In this document: in pieces, positions 22,738-33,076 of the stretch | Layout of the letters: each line of letters starts with the position of its first letter | Position numbering within the stretch: position 1 is the stretch's first letter | DNA from: Billgrantia bachuensis | GTDB taxonomy: Bacteria; Pseudomonadota; Gammaproteobacteria; Pseudomonadales; Halomonadaceae | Direction: 5' to 3' | Assembly (NCBI RefSeq): GCF_011742165.1 | Contig: NZ_JAAQTO010000018.1 | Location: forward strand, 146,829-210,828 | DNA: 64,000 nucleotides | The notes under the pieces: model-generated | Seen by the model: only the letters and a program-made list of their open reading frames with translations | Told to the model about the DNA's origin: nothing | Database searches by the model: none | Program-made: the position numbers and the translations under genes

Positions 22738-23403
22738 TCACAGGCGGCCTGGGTTGGAATCGGTTCGCTCGACGATCAACAGCTGACGCTCCCCCTTGGT
22801 GAACGGCACGGCGAGCGCATGACGCTCGCGTATGGTCAGCCCGGCATCCAGTTTGGCCATCTCCTCGGCGGCGGCCGGTCCCTTCATGGCCAACCAGTGC
22901 CCGCCTTCCGCCAGCAGATGATCGGTCAGCCGGACGAAGTCGGCCAGACTGGCGAAGGCCCGCGAAATCACCTGGACGTAGCCACCCGCCGGCGGCTCGA
23001 AGGCCTCGACCCGGGCCTGCACGGGCGTGACGTTATCGAGCCCGAGCTCCATCATCGCCTGGCGCTGGAAACGCACCTTCTTGCCGTTGCTGTCGAGCAG
23101 CGTAACCACCAGGCTCGGCTTCAAGATCGCCAGCACCAGCCCCGGCAGGCCCGGCCCAGCCCCCACGTCGAGCAGCGGCGCCTCGTCGACGAAGGGCAAT
23201 ACCACCGCGCTGTCGAGCAGGTGCCTGACCACCATTTCTTCCGGTAAGCGTATCGCGGTGAGGTTATAGGCGCGATTCCACTTGTGCAACAGCCCGACCA
23301 GACGCAGCAGCCGCTCGCGTTGTGCGCCATCGATGTCGATGCCTAGAGCGGCAAATCCTTCGTCGAGACGCGCTTCCACCTGTGACGTGACGGCGTCGCT
23401 CAT
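22738..23403 (-). CDS. rsmG: 16S rRNA (guanine527-N7)-methyltransferase RsmG
   Basis: 221 aa Rossmann methyltransferase. [19 protein letters not shown] and the SAM-binding loop [15 protein letters not shown] match GidB/RsmG. It methylates G527 of 16S rRNA; loss gives low-level streptomycin resistance in other bacteria. The start overlaps the mnmG stop as ATGA, implying translational coupling. Confidence 0.96.
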   Translation of the reverse strand: MSDAVTSQVEARLDEGFAALGIDIDGAQRERLLRLVGLLHKWNRAYNLTAIRLPEEMVVRHLLDSAVVLPFVDEAPLLDVGAGPGLPGLVLAILKPSLVVTLLDSNGKKVRFQRQAMMELGLDNVTPVQARVEAFEPPAGGYVQVISRAFASLADFVRLTDHLLAEGGHWLAMKGPAAAEEMAKLDAGLTIRERHALAVPFTKGERQLLIVERTDSNPGRL

Positions 23404-25295
23404 CCGTTGGCCACTCGCGAGTCGTCGAGCAGACGGCGCTTCTTGAGATGAATCAGCAGTATCGACACCGCTGCCGGTGTCACGCCGGATATCCGCGACG
23501 CCTGAGCCAGCGTCTCGGGGCGCGCCTCGGCGAGCTTCTGGCGAATCTCATGGGAAAGCCCCTCGACCCGGGCGTAGTCGAGATCGGCCGGTAGCGGGGT
23601 GGACTCATGGCGCTTGAGCTTGTCGATCTCGTCCTGCTGGCGATCGATGTAGCCTTGGTACTTGGCCTGGATCTGCACCTGCTCGGCCACTGCCTCGTCG
23701 TCGACCGGCTCGCCTGAGAGGTGGGCTACGTCGGCGTAGTTCAGCTCGGGCCGCTTGAGCAGGTCGAGCAGGCTGTACTCGCGGGGCAGCGGCTTGCCGA
23801 TCCTGGCCGCGATGGCCTCGGCGGCTGCCGTGCCGGGCTGGACCCAACTGGCCTTGAGCCGCGCGCTCTCGCGCTCGATCGCCTCACGCTTTTGACTGAA
23901 CGCTGCCCAGCGCGTGTCGTCGACCAGGCCCAGTTCGCGACCGGCTTCGGTCAAACGAAGATCGGCATTGTCCTCGCGCAGCAGCAGCCGATACTCGGCG
24001 CGCGAAGTGAACATGCGATAGGGCTCCTTGGTACCCAGGGTGATCAGGTCGTCGACCAGCACGCCGAGGTAGGCCTCGTCACGCCGTGGCCACCAAGCCC
24101 CGAGCTCCTTGGCACGGCGTGCGGCGTTGAGGCCGGCGAGCAGCCCCTGGGCGCCGGCCTCCTCGTAGCCGGTGGTGCCATTGATCTGCCCGGCGAAGAA
24201 CAGGTTGTGGATAAATTTCGTTTCCAGCGAGTGCTTGAGATCGCGCGGATCGAAGAAATCGTACTCGATGGCATAACCGGGCCGGGTGATATGAGCGTTT
24301 TCCAGCCCCTTGATCGAGCGCACCACCTGCAGTTGCACGTCGAAGGGCAGCGAGGTGGAAATCCCGTTGGGGTAGAGCTCATGGGTCTCCAGCCCCTCGG
24401 GCTCGATGAAGATCTGATGGCTCGCCTTGTCGGCGAAGCGGTGCACCTTGTCCTCGATCGACGGACAGTAGCGCGGCCCAACGCCTTCGATCACGCCGGA
24501 GTACATCGGTGAACGATCGAGGTTGGCGAAGATGATCTCGTGGGTACGCTCGTTGGTATGGGCGATATGACAGCTTACCTGGTGCGGATGCATGTCGCGC
24601 CGGCCAAGGTAGGACATGACGGGGGTCGGTGTATCGCCCGGTTGTTCCTCGAGCTGCGAGAAATCCACGCTTTTGGCGTCCAGCCGCGGTGGCGTACCGG
24701 TCTTCAGCCGGTCGACCCGGAACGGCAGCGCGCGCAGGCGCTCGGCCAGGGCATTGGAGGGCAGATCGCCGGCGCGACCGCCGCGGCTCTTGTCGAGCCC
24801 GATGTGGATCACGCCACCGAGGAAGGTGCCCGTGCACAGCACCACCGTCTCGGCCAGGAAGCGAATCCCGGTCTCGGTGACCACGCCACGCACGGTGTCG
24901 TCGTTCACCACCAGATCGCCAGCGGCCTGCTGAAAGATCGTCAGATTGGCCTGGTTCTCCAGCAAACCACGGATGGCTGCCTTGTAGCGCACGCGGTCGG
25001 CCTGGGCCCGGGTGGCACGAACTGCGGGCCCCTTGCGTGCGTTGAGCACACGGAACTGGATACCGCCGAGATCGGTGGCCAGGCCCATGGCGCCGCCCAG
25101 GGCATCGATTTCCTTGACCAGATGGCTCTTGCCGATCCCGCCAATGGCGGGATTGCAGGACATCTGTCCGAGAGTCTCGATGTTATGGGTCAGTAGCAGG
25201 GTCTGACAGCCCATGCGAGCGGAGGCCAGAGCGGCTTCGGTTCCCGCATGGCCGCCGCCGATGACGATGACGTCAAAGCGGTCGGGATACTCCAA
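23400..25295 (-). CDS. mnmG: tRNA uridine-5-carboxymethylaminomethyl modification enzyme MnmG
   Basis: 631 aa (E. coli 629). FAD-binding [17 protein letters not shown] near the N-terminus, the Cys-containing [24 protein letters not shown] block, and the C-terminal helical domain that contacts MnmE. Together with MnmE (46.6-48.0 kb) it modifies the wobble uridine of several tRNAs. The start is best placed at a TTG at 25295 (giving [15 protein letters not shown]) with GAGGTG upstream; no in-frame ATG fits and the longer frame is not homologous. Confidence 0.95.
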   Translation of the reverse strand: MEYPDRFDVIVIGGGHAGTEAALASARMGCQTLLLTHNIETLGQMSCNPAIGGIGKSHLVKEIDALGGAMGLATDLGGIQFRVLNARKGPAVRATRAQADRVRYKAAIRGLLENQANLTIFQQAAGDLVVNDDTVRGVVTETGIRFLAETVVLCTGTFLGGVIHIGLDKSRGGRAGDLPSNALAERLRALPFRVDRLKTGTPPRLDAKSVDFSQLEEQPGDTPTPVMSYLGRRDMHPHQVSCHIAHTNERTHEIIFANLDRSPMYSGVIEGVGPRYCPSIEDKVHRFADKASHQIFIEPEGLETHELYPNGISTSLPFDVQLQVVRSIKGLENAHITRPGYAIEYDFFDPRDLKHSLETKFIHNLFFAGQINGTTGYEEAGAQGLLAGLNAARRAKELGAWWPRRDEAYLGVLVDDLITLGTKEPYRMFTSRAEYRLLLREDNADLRLTEAGRELGLVDDTRWAAFSQKREAIERESARLKASWVQPGTAAAEAIAARIGKPLPREYSLLDLLKRPELNYADVAHLSGEPVDDEAVAEQVQIQAKYQGYIDRQQDEIDKLKRHESTPLPADLDYARVEGLSHEIRQKLAEARPETLAQASRISGVTPAAVSILLIHLKKRRLLDDSRVANG

Positions 25296-25825
25296 GGTGC
25301 ACCTCGTTGCGCTTGTGCGCAGATATTGCCTAAGGACGAAAATCAGCCTGGCAGTATAAACCTCCTGTGGGTAAGCGTCAGGGGTTTTCCACACCCGCTT
25401 TCACGGAGCCCCCTTTCCCCTCACCTGGTTAAACAAAACAGAATGATTAAAAGAGAGAAGTTCTATTGTGGTTGTAACTACTAGTGTGGATAAAAACCGT
25501 GGATAACCAAGAATATCATATACAAAACATGATCTTGAATTGTTGACTTATACGGTGAAAAAAGGATGACGAGCTGAGGGCGGCCGGTGACGAGCCTGTG
25601 GATGAAAGGCATGTTTGTCCACAGAGCGAACGCTGCACCTCTTTTCCACCGCCGCCTACCGTACTTGTCACCGCGACTGTGAACAACCGGCCTAGGACAT
25701 GACGTAGGCACCAACCATGCGCTCTGGGAGCAAGGGAAGGGTGTTTTCGAGAAAATCTTATCCACAGGCAAAAAAAAGCCCTGACGATGACGTCAGGGCT
25801 TCGCAGGGGCGTGTCCGGGAAGCTG
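25296..25825. other. candidate chromosomal origin oriC upstream of mnmG
   Basis: A 530-bp gene-free stretch. DnaA-box-like 9-mers: perfect TTATCCACA at 25758-25766 and, in reverse, at 25485-25493; one-mismatch sites at 25366-25374, 25385-25393, 25498-25506, 25597-25605 and 25615-25623. The stretch from about 25430 to 25560 is markedly AT-rich within GC-rich surroundings and contains GATCTTGAATTG, similar to the start of the E. coli unwinding 13-mers. Location directly upstream of mnmG is where E. coli oriC lies. Function is inferred from these signs; a second candidate lies at 50.4-50.9 kb. Confidence 0.7.
25770..25800 (-). terminator. rho-independent terminator of glnHPQ
   Basis: Stem AGCCCTGACG / CGTCAGGGCT with an ATGA loop, followed on the minus strand by a run of about seven T. 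It lies 26 nt beyond the glnQ stop. Confidence 0.9.
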
Positions 25826-26599
25826 CTAGTGCTTGAGTACGCGAGAGAGAAAGCTCTGGGTGCGCTCGTGTCGAGGGGAGTCGAACAGCACGTCGGGAGC
25901 GGCCTGTTCGACGATCTCTCCCCGATGAATGAACACCACCCGATCGGCGACTTCACGGGCGAAGCCCATCTCGTGGGTAACGATGATCATGGTCATGCCC
26001 TCGCGAGCGAGCTCGCGCATGGCGTCGAGCACTTCACCGATCATTTCGGGATCGAGTGCCGAGGTGGGTTCGTCGAACAGCATCAGCCGCGGCTCCATGG
26101 CAAGCGCCCGGGCCAGGGCGACGCGCTGCTGTTGACCTCCGGAGAGCTGGGAAGGGTACTTGTCTGCCTGGTCGGCGATCCCGACACGTTCGAGTAGACG
26201 ATTGGCGGTCTCGGTGGCATCGGCGAGGTTCCAGCCGCGCACTTTCATCGGTGCCAGTGTGACGTTGTCGCGCACGCTGAGATGGGGAAAAAGATTGAAC
26301 TGCTGGAATACCATGCCGACCTCGGTGCGGATCGTCTGCAGCGCACGGCTGCTCTTGCCATTGGGTAGCAATTCGTTGCCGTCGACCTCGATATGGCCGG
26401 CTTGGAACTCCTCGAGGCCGTTGATGCAGCGAATCAGGGTCGATTTTCCGGAGCCGCTGGCGCCGATGACCACCACCACCTCACCAGGCCGGATCGTAAG
26501 GTCGATATCCTTGAGCACGTGCAACTCACCGAAGTGCTTGTTGACCTTCTCCATTTGCACGATGGGGGCGGCATCGGAGGGAGTATTGTCTCGGTTCAT
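25826..26599 (-). CDS. glnQ: glutamine/polar amino acid ABC transporter, ATP-binding protein
   Basis: 257 aa ABC ATPase with Walker [11 protein letters not shown]-loop [10 protein letters not shown], signature LSGGQQQR, Walker [14 protein letters not shown] and the switch histidine in IIVTHEMGF. The closest type is the polar amino acid importer GlnQ. The ATG at 26599 has AAGGAG with good spacing; an ATG five codons upstream lacks one. It is the last gene of glnH-glnP-glnQ and is followed by a strong terminator. Confidence 0.88.
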   Translation of the reverse strand: MNRDNTPSDAAPIVQMEKVNKHFGELHVLKDIDLTIRPGEVVVVIGASGSGKSTLIRCINGLEEFQAGHIEVDGNELLPNGKSSRALQTIRTEVGMVFQQFNLFPHLSVRDNVTLAPMKVRGWNLADATETANRLLERVGIADQADKYPSQLSGGQQQRVALARALAMEPRLMLFDEPTSALDPEMIGEVLDAMRELAREGMTMIIVTHEMGFAREVADRVVFIHRGEIVEQAAPDVLFDSPRHERTQSFLSRVLKH

Positions 26600-26610
26600 T
26601 TCGCGCTCCT

Positions 26611-27282
26611 TCATTGTCCAACCAGGCCCCTGCGCTCGAGCAGGCGCAGTGCGAATGACAGGCTCAGGGTTATCGCCAGATAGAGGAGGGCGACCATGAG
26701 ATAGACTTCCAGGGCGTTGAAGGTAGTGGCGATATAGACTTGGCCCTGGCGCACCAGCTCGCCGACACCGATGACCGAGAACAGCGAAGTGTCCTTGATG
26801 CTGATGATCCCCTGGTTGCCGAGCGGAGGAATCATGCGGCGAAGCGCCTGGGGCCAGATGATGTAGCGGAACGACTGCGTTCGCGAGAGTCCCAGTGACA
26901 GGCTGGCCTCGCGTTGGCCACGTTCGATCGACTGGACACCGCCGCGTACGATCTCCGAAATATAGGCTCCCGAGTTCACCGCGATGGCGGCGATACCGGC
27001 CACCAGGGCATTGATCGGGCCGCCAAGCAGTTGGGGTAGGCCATAGAAGATGAATAGCACCTGGACCAGCACCGGGGTGCCACGGAAGATCTCGATGTAG
27101 GCGATGGCCGGCACACGTAGCCAGACGATGGGGCTGATGCGCAGCAGGCCGAAAAGGATACCGATGAAAAAGCCGATGGCCAGGCCGCCGAAAGAGATCA
27201 GCAGAGTATAGGGTATCCCCTTCAGTAGAAAGGGAATGGAGGCGAAGGCCGCCTCCCAGTCGAATTGGAAGGTGACGTCCAC
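26611..27282 (-). CDS. glnP: glutamine/polar amino acid ABC transporter, permease
   Basis: 223 aa, about five membrane helices, with the His/Glu/Gln/Arg/opine permease signature ([34 protein letters not shown], and the coupling-helix EAA-like region [25 protein letters not shown]). It forms the transmembrane dimer that works with GlnQ. The start is a GTG at 27282 with CGGAG upstream. The open frame upstream has proline-rich non-homologous sequence. Confidence 0.88.
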   Translation of the reverse strand: MDVTFQFDWEAAFASIPFLLKGIPYTLLISFGGLAIGFFIGILFGLLRISPIVWLRVPAIAYIEIFRGTPVLVQVLFIFYGLPQLLGGPINALVAGIAAIAVNSGAYISEIVRGGVQSIERGQREASLSLGLSRTQSFRYIIWPQALRRMIPPLGNQGIISIKDTSLFSVIGVGELVRQGQVYIATTFNALEVYLMVALLYLAITLSLSFALRLLERRGLVGQ

Positions 27283-27340
27283 TTGGGTTCTCCGGTCAAG
27301 ACGCGCCTCGGGGTTTAAAGGCGCGGGCAGGTGACAACGC

Positions 27341-27372
27341 CGCGGGGTCGAGTCCAACGACCCGACCCCGCG
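27341..27372 (-). other. intercistronic hairpin between glnH and glnP
   Basis: Perfect 10-bp stem CGCGGGGTCG / CGACCCCGCG with a 12-nt loop, just after the glnH stop. Without a T-run it is more likely an mRNA-stabilising or partial-termination element that keeps the binding protein in excess over the permease, as known for other binding-protein operons. Confidence 0.55.
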
Positions 27373-27389
27373 TCAGGATCGCTGGGCAA

Positions 27390-28154
27390 TCACTCGTCGC
27401 TGGCGCTGCCGAACCACTTCTCGTGGATTTCGTCGTAGGTGCCGTCCTCGCGCATTTCGGCCAGTGCTTCATTGGCGGGTTCAACCCACTCGCTGCCCTT
27501 GACGAAGACGATGCCGTACTGCTGTCCCTCATAGAGCGGTCCGACCACCTTGGCCCGGCCTTCGCCGCGGGTCTGGGCGAAGTAAGCGACGTTGGGCGCA
27601 TCATAGAACACGGCGTCGGCACTACCGCCGAGCAGGGCCATGTACATGTCGCTGCTGCCGGGATAGGGGGTGATCTCGGCGCTGTCGCCGAGGTTCTCCT
27701 GCAGGAAGTCGTAACTGGTGGAGCCGACCTTGGTGGCGATGGTCTTGCCTTCGAGATCCTCGATCTCCTCGACGCCGTCTTCGTCGGCACGCACCAGGAT
27801 CTTCAGGCCGCTATCGTAATAGGGGTCCGAGAAGTCGACGATCTCGGCGCGCTCCTCGGTGATGGTGATACCAGCGATGGCAATATCTACATTGCCGGTC
27901 TGAACGGCGGGAATGATGCCGTTGAAATCCATGGTGTTGAGTTCGTAATCGAACCCGGCTCGCTCGGCAACCGCGGCAATGATGTCCATGTCGAAACCGA
28001 CCATTTCGCCGCTTTCCTGATCCATCATCTCGAAAGGGACGAAGCTTGGGTCGGTGACCACGTCGAGCGTTTCGCTGCCAGTGGCCGAACCGGCAAGACC
28101 GAGTGCCAAGGCCATGCCCGAAACCAGGGTGGCCGTTTTCACTTGTCGTTTCAT
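27390..28154 (-). CDS. glnH: glutamine-binding periplasmic protein
   Basis: 254 aa. Signal peptide of about 24 residues ([26 protein letters not shown]), then a type II periplasmic binding protein. Strong likeness to E. coli Gln[55 protein letters not shown] and a C-terminal EIHEKWFG. It delivers glutamine or related amino acids to GlnPQ. The ATG at 28154 is preferred; another in-frame ATG four codons upstream is possible. It heads the operon. Confidence 0.9.
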   Translation of the reverse strand: MKRQVKTATLVSGMALALGLAGSATGSETLDVVTDPSFVPFEMMDQESGEMVGFDMDIIAAVAERAGFDYELNTMDFNGIIPAVQTGNVDIAIAGITITEERAEIVDFSDPYYDSGLKILVRADEDGVEEIEDLEGKTIATKVGSTSYDFLQENLGDSAEITPYPGSSDMYMALLGGSADAVFYDAPNVAYFAQTRGEGRAKVVGPLYEGQQYGIVFVKGSEWVEPANEALAEMREDGTYDEIHEKWFGSASDE

Positions 28155-28233
28155 ACGTTTCCCCATGGTGAATTGTTGTGGCGTTACGCCTTTAAACCAT
28201 GGCGAGTCCACAGGGAAGCGTCAAGTCAAGGGG

Positions 28234-28587
28234 TTAGACCATGAAGGAGGCCCCACAACCGCAGGTGGTCGTGGCGTTGGGGTTCTGGACCAGAAAACGG
28301 GCACCGGCGAGCCCCTCCTCGTAGTCGACGGTGGAACCCACGAGGTACTGGTAGGAAAGCTCATCGACGACCAGGGCTACCTCACCGAATTGGATCAGGG
28401 TGTCGTCGTCACCGACCGAGTCGGCAAAGTCGAAGCCGTACTGGAAGCCCGAGCAGCCACCCCCCGTCACGTAGACGCGAAGCTTGAGGTCGGGTTTGCC
28501 CTCTTCCTTGAGGAGCGCTTGAAGCCGCTTCCTGGCAGCGTCGGAGAGCATCATGGGAGTGGGCACGAAGGATTCTGCGCCGCTCAT
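28234..28587 (-). CDS. erpA: iron-sulfur cluster insertion protein ErpA
   Basis: 117 aa A-type carrier. The three cluster cysteines are present: Cys45 in [12 protein letters not shown], and Cys109 and Cys111 in the C-terminal CGCGASF. ErpA passes Fe-S clusters to target enzymes (IspG, IspH and others). The ATG at 28587 has a strong GGGAGGA; the open frame extends 23 codons more. A probable promoter lies upstream. Confidence 0.95.
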   Translation of the reverse strand: MSGAESFVPTPMMLSDAARKRLQALLKEEGKPDLKLRVYVTGGGCSGFQYGFDFADSVGDDDTLIQFGEVALVVDELSYQYLVGSTVDYEEGLAGARFLVQNPNATTTCGCGASFMV

Positions 28588-28626
28588 GGGGTTCCTCCCT
28601 GAGCTGAAATGAATGGCTAACGGCGA

Positions 28627-28656
28627 ATTATCCCCAATCCCCAGTAAAAAGGTCAA
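28627..28656 (-). promoter_or_regulatory. probable sigma70 promoter of erpA
   Basis: Minus-strand TTGACC (28656-28651) and GATAAT (28632-28627) with an 18-bp spacer, ending 39 nt before the erpA ATG, in the gap between argC and erpA. Confidence 0.5.
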
Positions 28657-28682
28657 CTATTACCGGGGACGGGACCGTGCCA

Positions 28683-29717
28683 TCAGGGCATCAGGGCGGG
28701 GGCAGCGAGGCCGGCGTTTTCGGCGAAGCCGAACATCAGGTTGAGGTTCTGTACTGCCTGGCCCGAAGCGCCCTTGACCAGGTTGTCGATCACCGACAAC
28801 ACCACCACGGTATCGCTGCCGGAGGGACGATGTACCGCCAGACGGCAGACGTTGGCACCCTTGACGCTGCGCGTCTCGGGGTGGCTGCCGGCGGGCATCA
28901 CGTCGACGAAGGGTTCGTTGGCGAAGCGCTGCTCGAACAGTGCCTGCAGATCGCCCGGCTCGGCGGTGAGGCGCCCGTAGAGGGTGGCATGGATACCGCG
29001 GATCATCGGCGTCAGGTGAGGAACGAAGGTCAGTCCCACCGGCCCGTCGGCGGCATCGCCGAGGCCTTGACTGATCTCCGGCAGATGGCGATGGCCAGAG
29101 GCACCGTAGGCCTTCATCGATTCGCTGGCCTCGGCCAGCAGCGAAGGGACCTTGGCACCGCGTCCGGCGCCGGTCACGCCCGACTTGCAGTCGGCGATGA
29201 TATGGCCGACGTCGATCAGTCCGGCCTCGAGCAGTGGCAGCAGTCCCAGCTGTACTGCCGTGGGATAGCAGCCGGGCACAGCGACCAGGCGCGCCTGGCG
29301 AATGCGCTCGCGGTGCATCTCGGGTAGGCCGTAGACGGCTTCGTCGAGCAGCTCCGGTGCGCCGTGTGGCTGGCCGTACCACTCCGACCACACCTTGGCG
29401 TCGCGCAGGCGGAAGTCGGCCGAGAGGTCGATCACCCGGGTACCCTGGGCGAGCAGTTCGCCGGCCAGGGCGTGTGCAACGCCGTGTGGCGTAGCGAAGA
29501 ATACCGCGTCGCAGGCGCCCAGACGCTGCGGGTCGGGCTCGCTGAATGCCAGGTCGTCGTAATGACCGCGCAGGTTGGGGTACATGTCGCAGACACGCAT
29601 GCCAGCCTCGGAGCGCGAAGTGATGGCTTCGACCTCGACCTCCTGATGCTGGGCCAATAGCCTGAGCAACTCGACGCCGGTATAACCGGTGCCGCCGACG
29701 ATTCCGACCTTGATCAC
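28683..29717 (-). CDS. argC: N-acetyl-gamma-glutamyl-phosphate reductase
   Basis: 344 aa. N-terminal NADP-binding [17 protein letters not shown] at residues 5-21 and the catalytic cysteine in [15 protein letters not shown] (about residue 150). Third step of arginine biosynthesis: N-acetylglutamyl phosphate to the semialdehyde. The argC-erpA neighbourhood is common in Pseudomonas and Halomonas-like genomes. Confidence 0.96.
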   Translation of the reverse strand: MIKVGIVGGTGYTGVELLRLLAQHQEVEVEAITSRSEAGMRVCDMYPNLRGHYDDLAFSEPDPQRLGACDAVFFATPHGVAHALAGELLAQGTRVIDLSADFRLRDAKVWSEWYGQPHGAPELLDEAVYGLPEMHRERIRQARLVAVPGCYPTAVQLGLLPLLEAGLIDVGHIIADCKSGVTGAGRGAKVPSLLAEASESMKAYGASGHRHLPEISQGLGDAADGPVGLTFVPHLTPMIRGIHATLYGRLTAEPGDLQALFEQRFANEPFVDVMPAGSHPETRSVKGANVCRLAVHRPSGSDTVVVLSVIDNLVKGASGQAVQNLNLMFGFAENAGLAAPALMP

Positions 29718-29822
29718 AACGCGACTCCTTCGAAGTTAGCCTGGCTGGGAGCGGTCGCAGCGGGACCGTCCTGTCCGGATATGATACACAAGAGAGGGGG
29801 CGGCGACTCAACCGCCTTGACG

Positions 29823-31616
29823 ATGCTTCCAAGGAACCGTTTGCACAGGAAACTTGCCGTGCCGCGCCTCTCGCTTCCCAACTTCAGCCTGGAAGGCTTT
29901 CGCCGCAAGCTGGCCAGTGTCGATGCGCTGCCCCAGCTGTGTGTACTGGGGGTCGTCTCGGGGCTCGTGACGGGGGCCGTGATGGTCGGCTTCCGGCTAC
30001 TGCTCGGGCTGGGGGGGTTGCTGTTCATGCCGGAAGGCAACCACGAAGCCTTCGAAGGGCTGTCGCCGATGGTGCGCTCGAGCCTGCCGCTGATTGCCGT
30101 GGCATTGATCGGCATCTTCCTGTGGCGCCAGCCGTCGGCGGCACGCAAGCTGGGCGTCGCTCACGTCATCGAGCGTCTTACCTACCACCAGGGCCGCTTC
30201 CCCTTGCGTAACTGGATCAACCAGTGGTGGGTCGGGGTGGCAACGGTACTGGGTGGTCTGTCCGCCGGCCGCGAGGGGCCGGCGATCCATCTCGGTGCGG
30301 CCGCTGCCAGTGGTCTGGGCCAGCAGCTGCGCCTGCCGCACAACAGCCTGCGGGTGCTGGTGGCCTGTGGTACGGCGGCAGGCATTTCGGCATCTTTCAA
30401 TACGCCAATTGCCGGCGTCATCTTCGCCATGGAGGTGGTGATGATGGAATACACCATCGCCGGCTTCATGCCGGTCATCCTGGCTTCTACCATGGGCGCC
30501 TTGATGGCCATCCTGGTGTACGGTTCGGAACCGGCCATCCAGGTACCCAGCGTCAGCCTGGGCTCGCTGATGAACCTGCCCTGGATCGTGATCACGGCAC
30601 TGTTCATCGGGCTGCTGGCCGGGCTGTTCATCCATGTGGCGAGAAGCGAGCGCATCAGTAGCCTGCCGGTGGTGCTGCGCCTGGCGCTGGTGGCGCTGGT
30701 CACGGCGGCGGTGGCGTGGTGGTACCCCGACGTGCAGGGCATCGGTTACGACAGCCTGGATGCTTCGCTGGCGGGAAATCTGACCGTCGACGTACTGCTG
30801 GCGCTGGTCATAGCCAAACTGCTGCTGACGGCCATCACCGTGGCCAGCGGTATTCCCATCGGTATCATCGGCCCGGTGCTGGTGGTCGGGGCTGCGGCCG
30901 GAGCGTTGGCCGACCTGGTGGGAGCGTGGCTCTTTCCCCAACTGGGCGTGGAGCCCGGCTTCTACGCCATGCTCGGCATGGCGGCGATGATGGGAGCGGT
31001 CCTGCAGGCGCCGTTGGCCGCGCTGATGGCGCTGCTGGAATTGACTCACAACCCCAATATCATCCTGCCGGGCATGCTGGCAGTGGTGGTTTCTGGGCTG
31101 ACGACCCGCCAGCTGTGCCGCTGCGACGGTTTTTTCATCAGCGTGACCCGCCATGGCCTGCACCCGCTGCAGCAGCCTCTGATGCAGGCGCTATCGCGGA
31201 TATCGGTGCCGGCGGTGATGGAGCGAAGCTTCGTGACCACGCCACGCATGGTGACCCGCGACCAGGCTCGTGCGTTGCTGGTTGCCAAGCCGGCCTGGAT
31301 TCTGATCCTTCGCTCCACCGGCGACAAACCGACCCTGGCCCTGAAGGCGGCCGATCTGGCCCGGGCGCTGATCGATGAGCAGGAGCTCGAGGAGATCACC
31401 TCCGAGGAGGCGCTGATCGACCTGCTCGAGGTACCAGGGCTGCGCCTGGAGATGGCCCCGATCCACTTGCAGGCGACTCTGTCGGAGGCCTTCGAGCGGC
31501 TCAACGACCAAGCGGTCGATGCGCTCTACGTGGAACAGGGCCGGCGTCCGAAGCACAAGCGAATTTCCGGTATCATCACCCGCGGTTCCATCGAGCGTTA
31601 CTATTCGCTGAAATGA
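29823..31616 (+). CDS. CLC-type chloride channel/antiporter with C-terminal CBS region
   Basis: Up to 597 aa from the chosen ATG. About ten hydrophobic segments; the selectivity filter GREGPAIHLG with the gating Glu is intact. The other CLC signatures deviate: the GSGIP region reads GVAHVIE, and the GxFxP region reads IPIGIIGP, as in a separate bacterial CLC subgroup. Residues from about 430 to the end look like CBS domains and finish IITRGSIERYYSLK. Start is uncertain: ATG 29781, ATG 29823, or GTG 29859, which has the best ribosome binding site (ACAGGA). Divergent from argC, upstream of hemJ. Confidence 0.85.
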   Translation: MLPRNRLHRKLAVPRLSLPNFSLEGFRRKLASVDALPQLCVLGVVSGLVTGAVMVGFRLLLGLGGLLFMPEGNHEAFEGLSPMVRSSLPLIAVALIGIFLWRQPSAARKLGVAHVIERLTYHQGRFPLRNWINQWWVGVATVLGGLSAGREGPAIHLGAAAASGLGQQLRLPHNSLRVLVACGTAAGISASFNTPIAGVIFAMEVVMMEYTIAGFMPVILASTMGALMAILVYGSEPAIQVPSVSLGSLMNLPWIVITALFIGLLAGLFIHVARSERISSLPVVLRLALVALVTAAVAWWYPDVQGIGYDSLDASLAGNLTVDVLLALVIAKLLLTAITVASGIPIGIIGPVLVVGAAAGALADLVGAWLFPQLGVEPGFYAMLGMAAMMGAVLQAPLAALMALLELTHNPNIILPGMLAVVVSGLTTRQLCRCDGFFISVTRHGLHPLQQPLMQALSRISVPAVMERSFVTTPRMVTRDQARALLVAKPAWILILRSTGDKPTLALKAADLARALIDEQELEEITSEEALIDLLEVPGLRLEMAPIHLQATLSEAFERLNDQAVDALYVEQGRRPKHKRISGIITRGSIERYYSLK

Positions 31617-31661
31617 ACTGACGAAAATGACCGTGTCGACGGCGTTCTCCGAGGAGACTGC

Positions 31662-32093
31662 ATGTATCTCTGGATCAAGGCCCTGCATATCGTGGCCGTC
31701 GTGACCTGGTTCGCGGCACTGTTCTACCTGCCGCGCCTGTACGTCTACCATGCCATGGCGCGCGACAAGGGCGAGCAGCAGGCCATCGACTATTTCAGCG
31801 TGATGGAGCGCAAGCTCTACCGCGGCATCATGACGCCGTCGATGATTGCCGTGATCGTTCTGGGCGGTTGGCTGCTATATCTCAGGCCCCAATGGCTCGG
31901 CATGGGCTGGTTGCACGCCAAGTTGGCACTGGTGTTGCTGTTGGTGATCTACCACCATGCCTGTCTGGTCTATCTCAAGCAGTTCGCTGCGGGCCGCTGC
32001 CGGCGTACCCATGTCTTCTTCCGCTGGTTCAACGAATTGCCGGTGATTGCGTTGCTCGCCATCGTGATCCTGGTCGTACTCAAGCCGTTCTGA
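31662..32093 (+). CDS. hemJ: protoporphyrinogen IX oxidase HemJ
   Basis: 143-aa membrane protein with four helices. Conserved His9 ([21 protein letters not shown]) and the Lys of LHAKLALV are the key residues of HemJ (UPF0093). HemJ oxidises protoporphyrinogen IX to protoporphyrin IX in many proteobacteria lacking HemG/HemY. GAGGAG precedes the ATG. A second tetrapyrrole gene, hemL, lies 1 kb downstream on the same strand. Confidence 0.92.
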   Translation: MYLWIKALHIVAVVTWFAALFYLPRLYVYHAMARDKGEQQAIDYFSVMERKLYRGIMTPSMIAVIVLGGWLLYLRPQWLGMGWLHAKLALVLLLVIYHHACLVYLKQFAAGRCRRTHVFFRWFNELPVIALLAIVILVVLKPF

Positions 32094-32095
32094 CC

Positions 32096-33076
32096 ATGCC
32101 GAGCCATATGAATCGACAACCCCCGGTCGTGCTGGTGCTGGCCGGCCACGACCCTACTGGCGGGGCGGGACTCATCGCCGACAGCGAAGCGATTGCCGCC
32201 TGTGGCGGCTGGGCCATGACGGTACCGACGGCGCTGACGGTGCAGGACTGCCACGATGTGCAGCGGGTGGAGCCGGTACCCGCGAACCTGATCCGTGAAA
32301 TGGCGGATCAGCTTGCCACGTTTCGCCCGGCGGCGATCAAGATCGGTCTGTTGGCCAGCCACCAGGCGCTCGAGGCCGTGGTGGATATCGTCAAGGCGCA
32401 CCCGCAGGTGCCGGTGGTGGCTGATCCGGTGCTCAGGGCCGGGGGAGGAAAAGAGTTATCCACAGCGACTTTGGTCGATGCCTTTCGTTCCCGCCTGCTT
32501 CCTCTCGTGGATATCCTGACTCCCAATCGTCTCGAGTTGGCTCGCCTTGCCGGGCCGCAGGCCCAGGATGACCAGGCGCGCGTCCAGCGGTTGCTGTCGC
32601 TCGGCTGCCGCGCTGTGCTGGTGACCGGTAGTGACGATCCAGAAACCGGCGTACCGGGAGAGCAAGTCGAACTGGCTCTCTACGACGGAAATGGCCGCTT
32701 CGCCTGGCGCTGGCCGCGGCTGGCGGGCAGCTTTCACGGCTCGGGCTGCACTCTGGCTGCCGCGCTGGCGGCGCGGCTTGCCGCAGATGAGTCGCTGCGC
32801 TCTGCCTGCGAGCAGGCCCAGCAATTTACCTGGCAGGCCTTGGTCAATGCCTGGCAGCCGGGCAGTGGTCAGGCGCTGCCGCGACGAACGATTTTCCACG
32901 ATAGCCCGTGCAACCCATCGCAGGACGTGACCCAACCCGATGGCATGAGCGAAGATCAGCGTATCCATACCAGTGACTTCAATGTTATCCAGGAAGTTAT
33001 CCACAGGCCGGGCAGCTCAAGCCCGGCATCTCCCATGACGGGGTCAAACCATTTTCGAGACAGCAATGAGGCTGAC
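32096..33076 (+). CDS. thiD: ThiD kinase reading frame, open into hemL
   Basis: The frame encodes hydroxymethylpyrimidine/phosphomethylpyrimidine kinase: [18 protein letters not shown] near the N-terminus, [18 protein letters not shown] and [16 protein letters not shown] (anion-hole and catalytic Cys region). ThiD homology ends near 32905 (RTIFHD). No stop codon follows: about 52 more codons without known homology lead directly into the hemL ATG at 33077, in the same frame, so translation would continue to 34366. Starts at 32096 or 32108 are possible, both without a clear ribosome binding site, 2-14 nt after hemJ. Either a real ThiD-HemL fusion, a lost stop, or a sequence error. Confidence 0.75.
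33007..33027 (+). other. GC hairpin at the thiD-hemL junction
   Basis: Perfect 7-bp stem GCCGGGC / GCCCGGC with a 7-nt loop, 50 nt before the hemL start and just after a perfect DnaA box (32997-33005). It suggests intergenic origin of this segment although the frame stays open. Confidence 0.4.
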
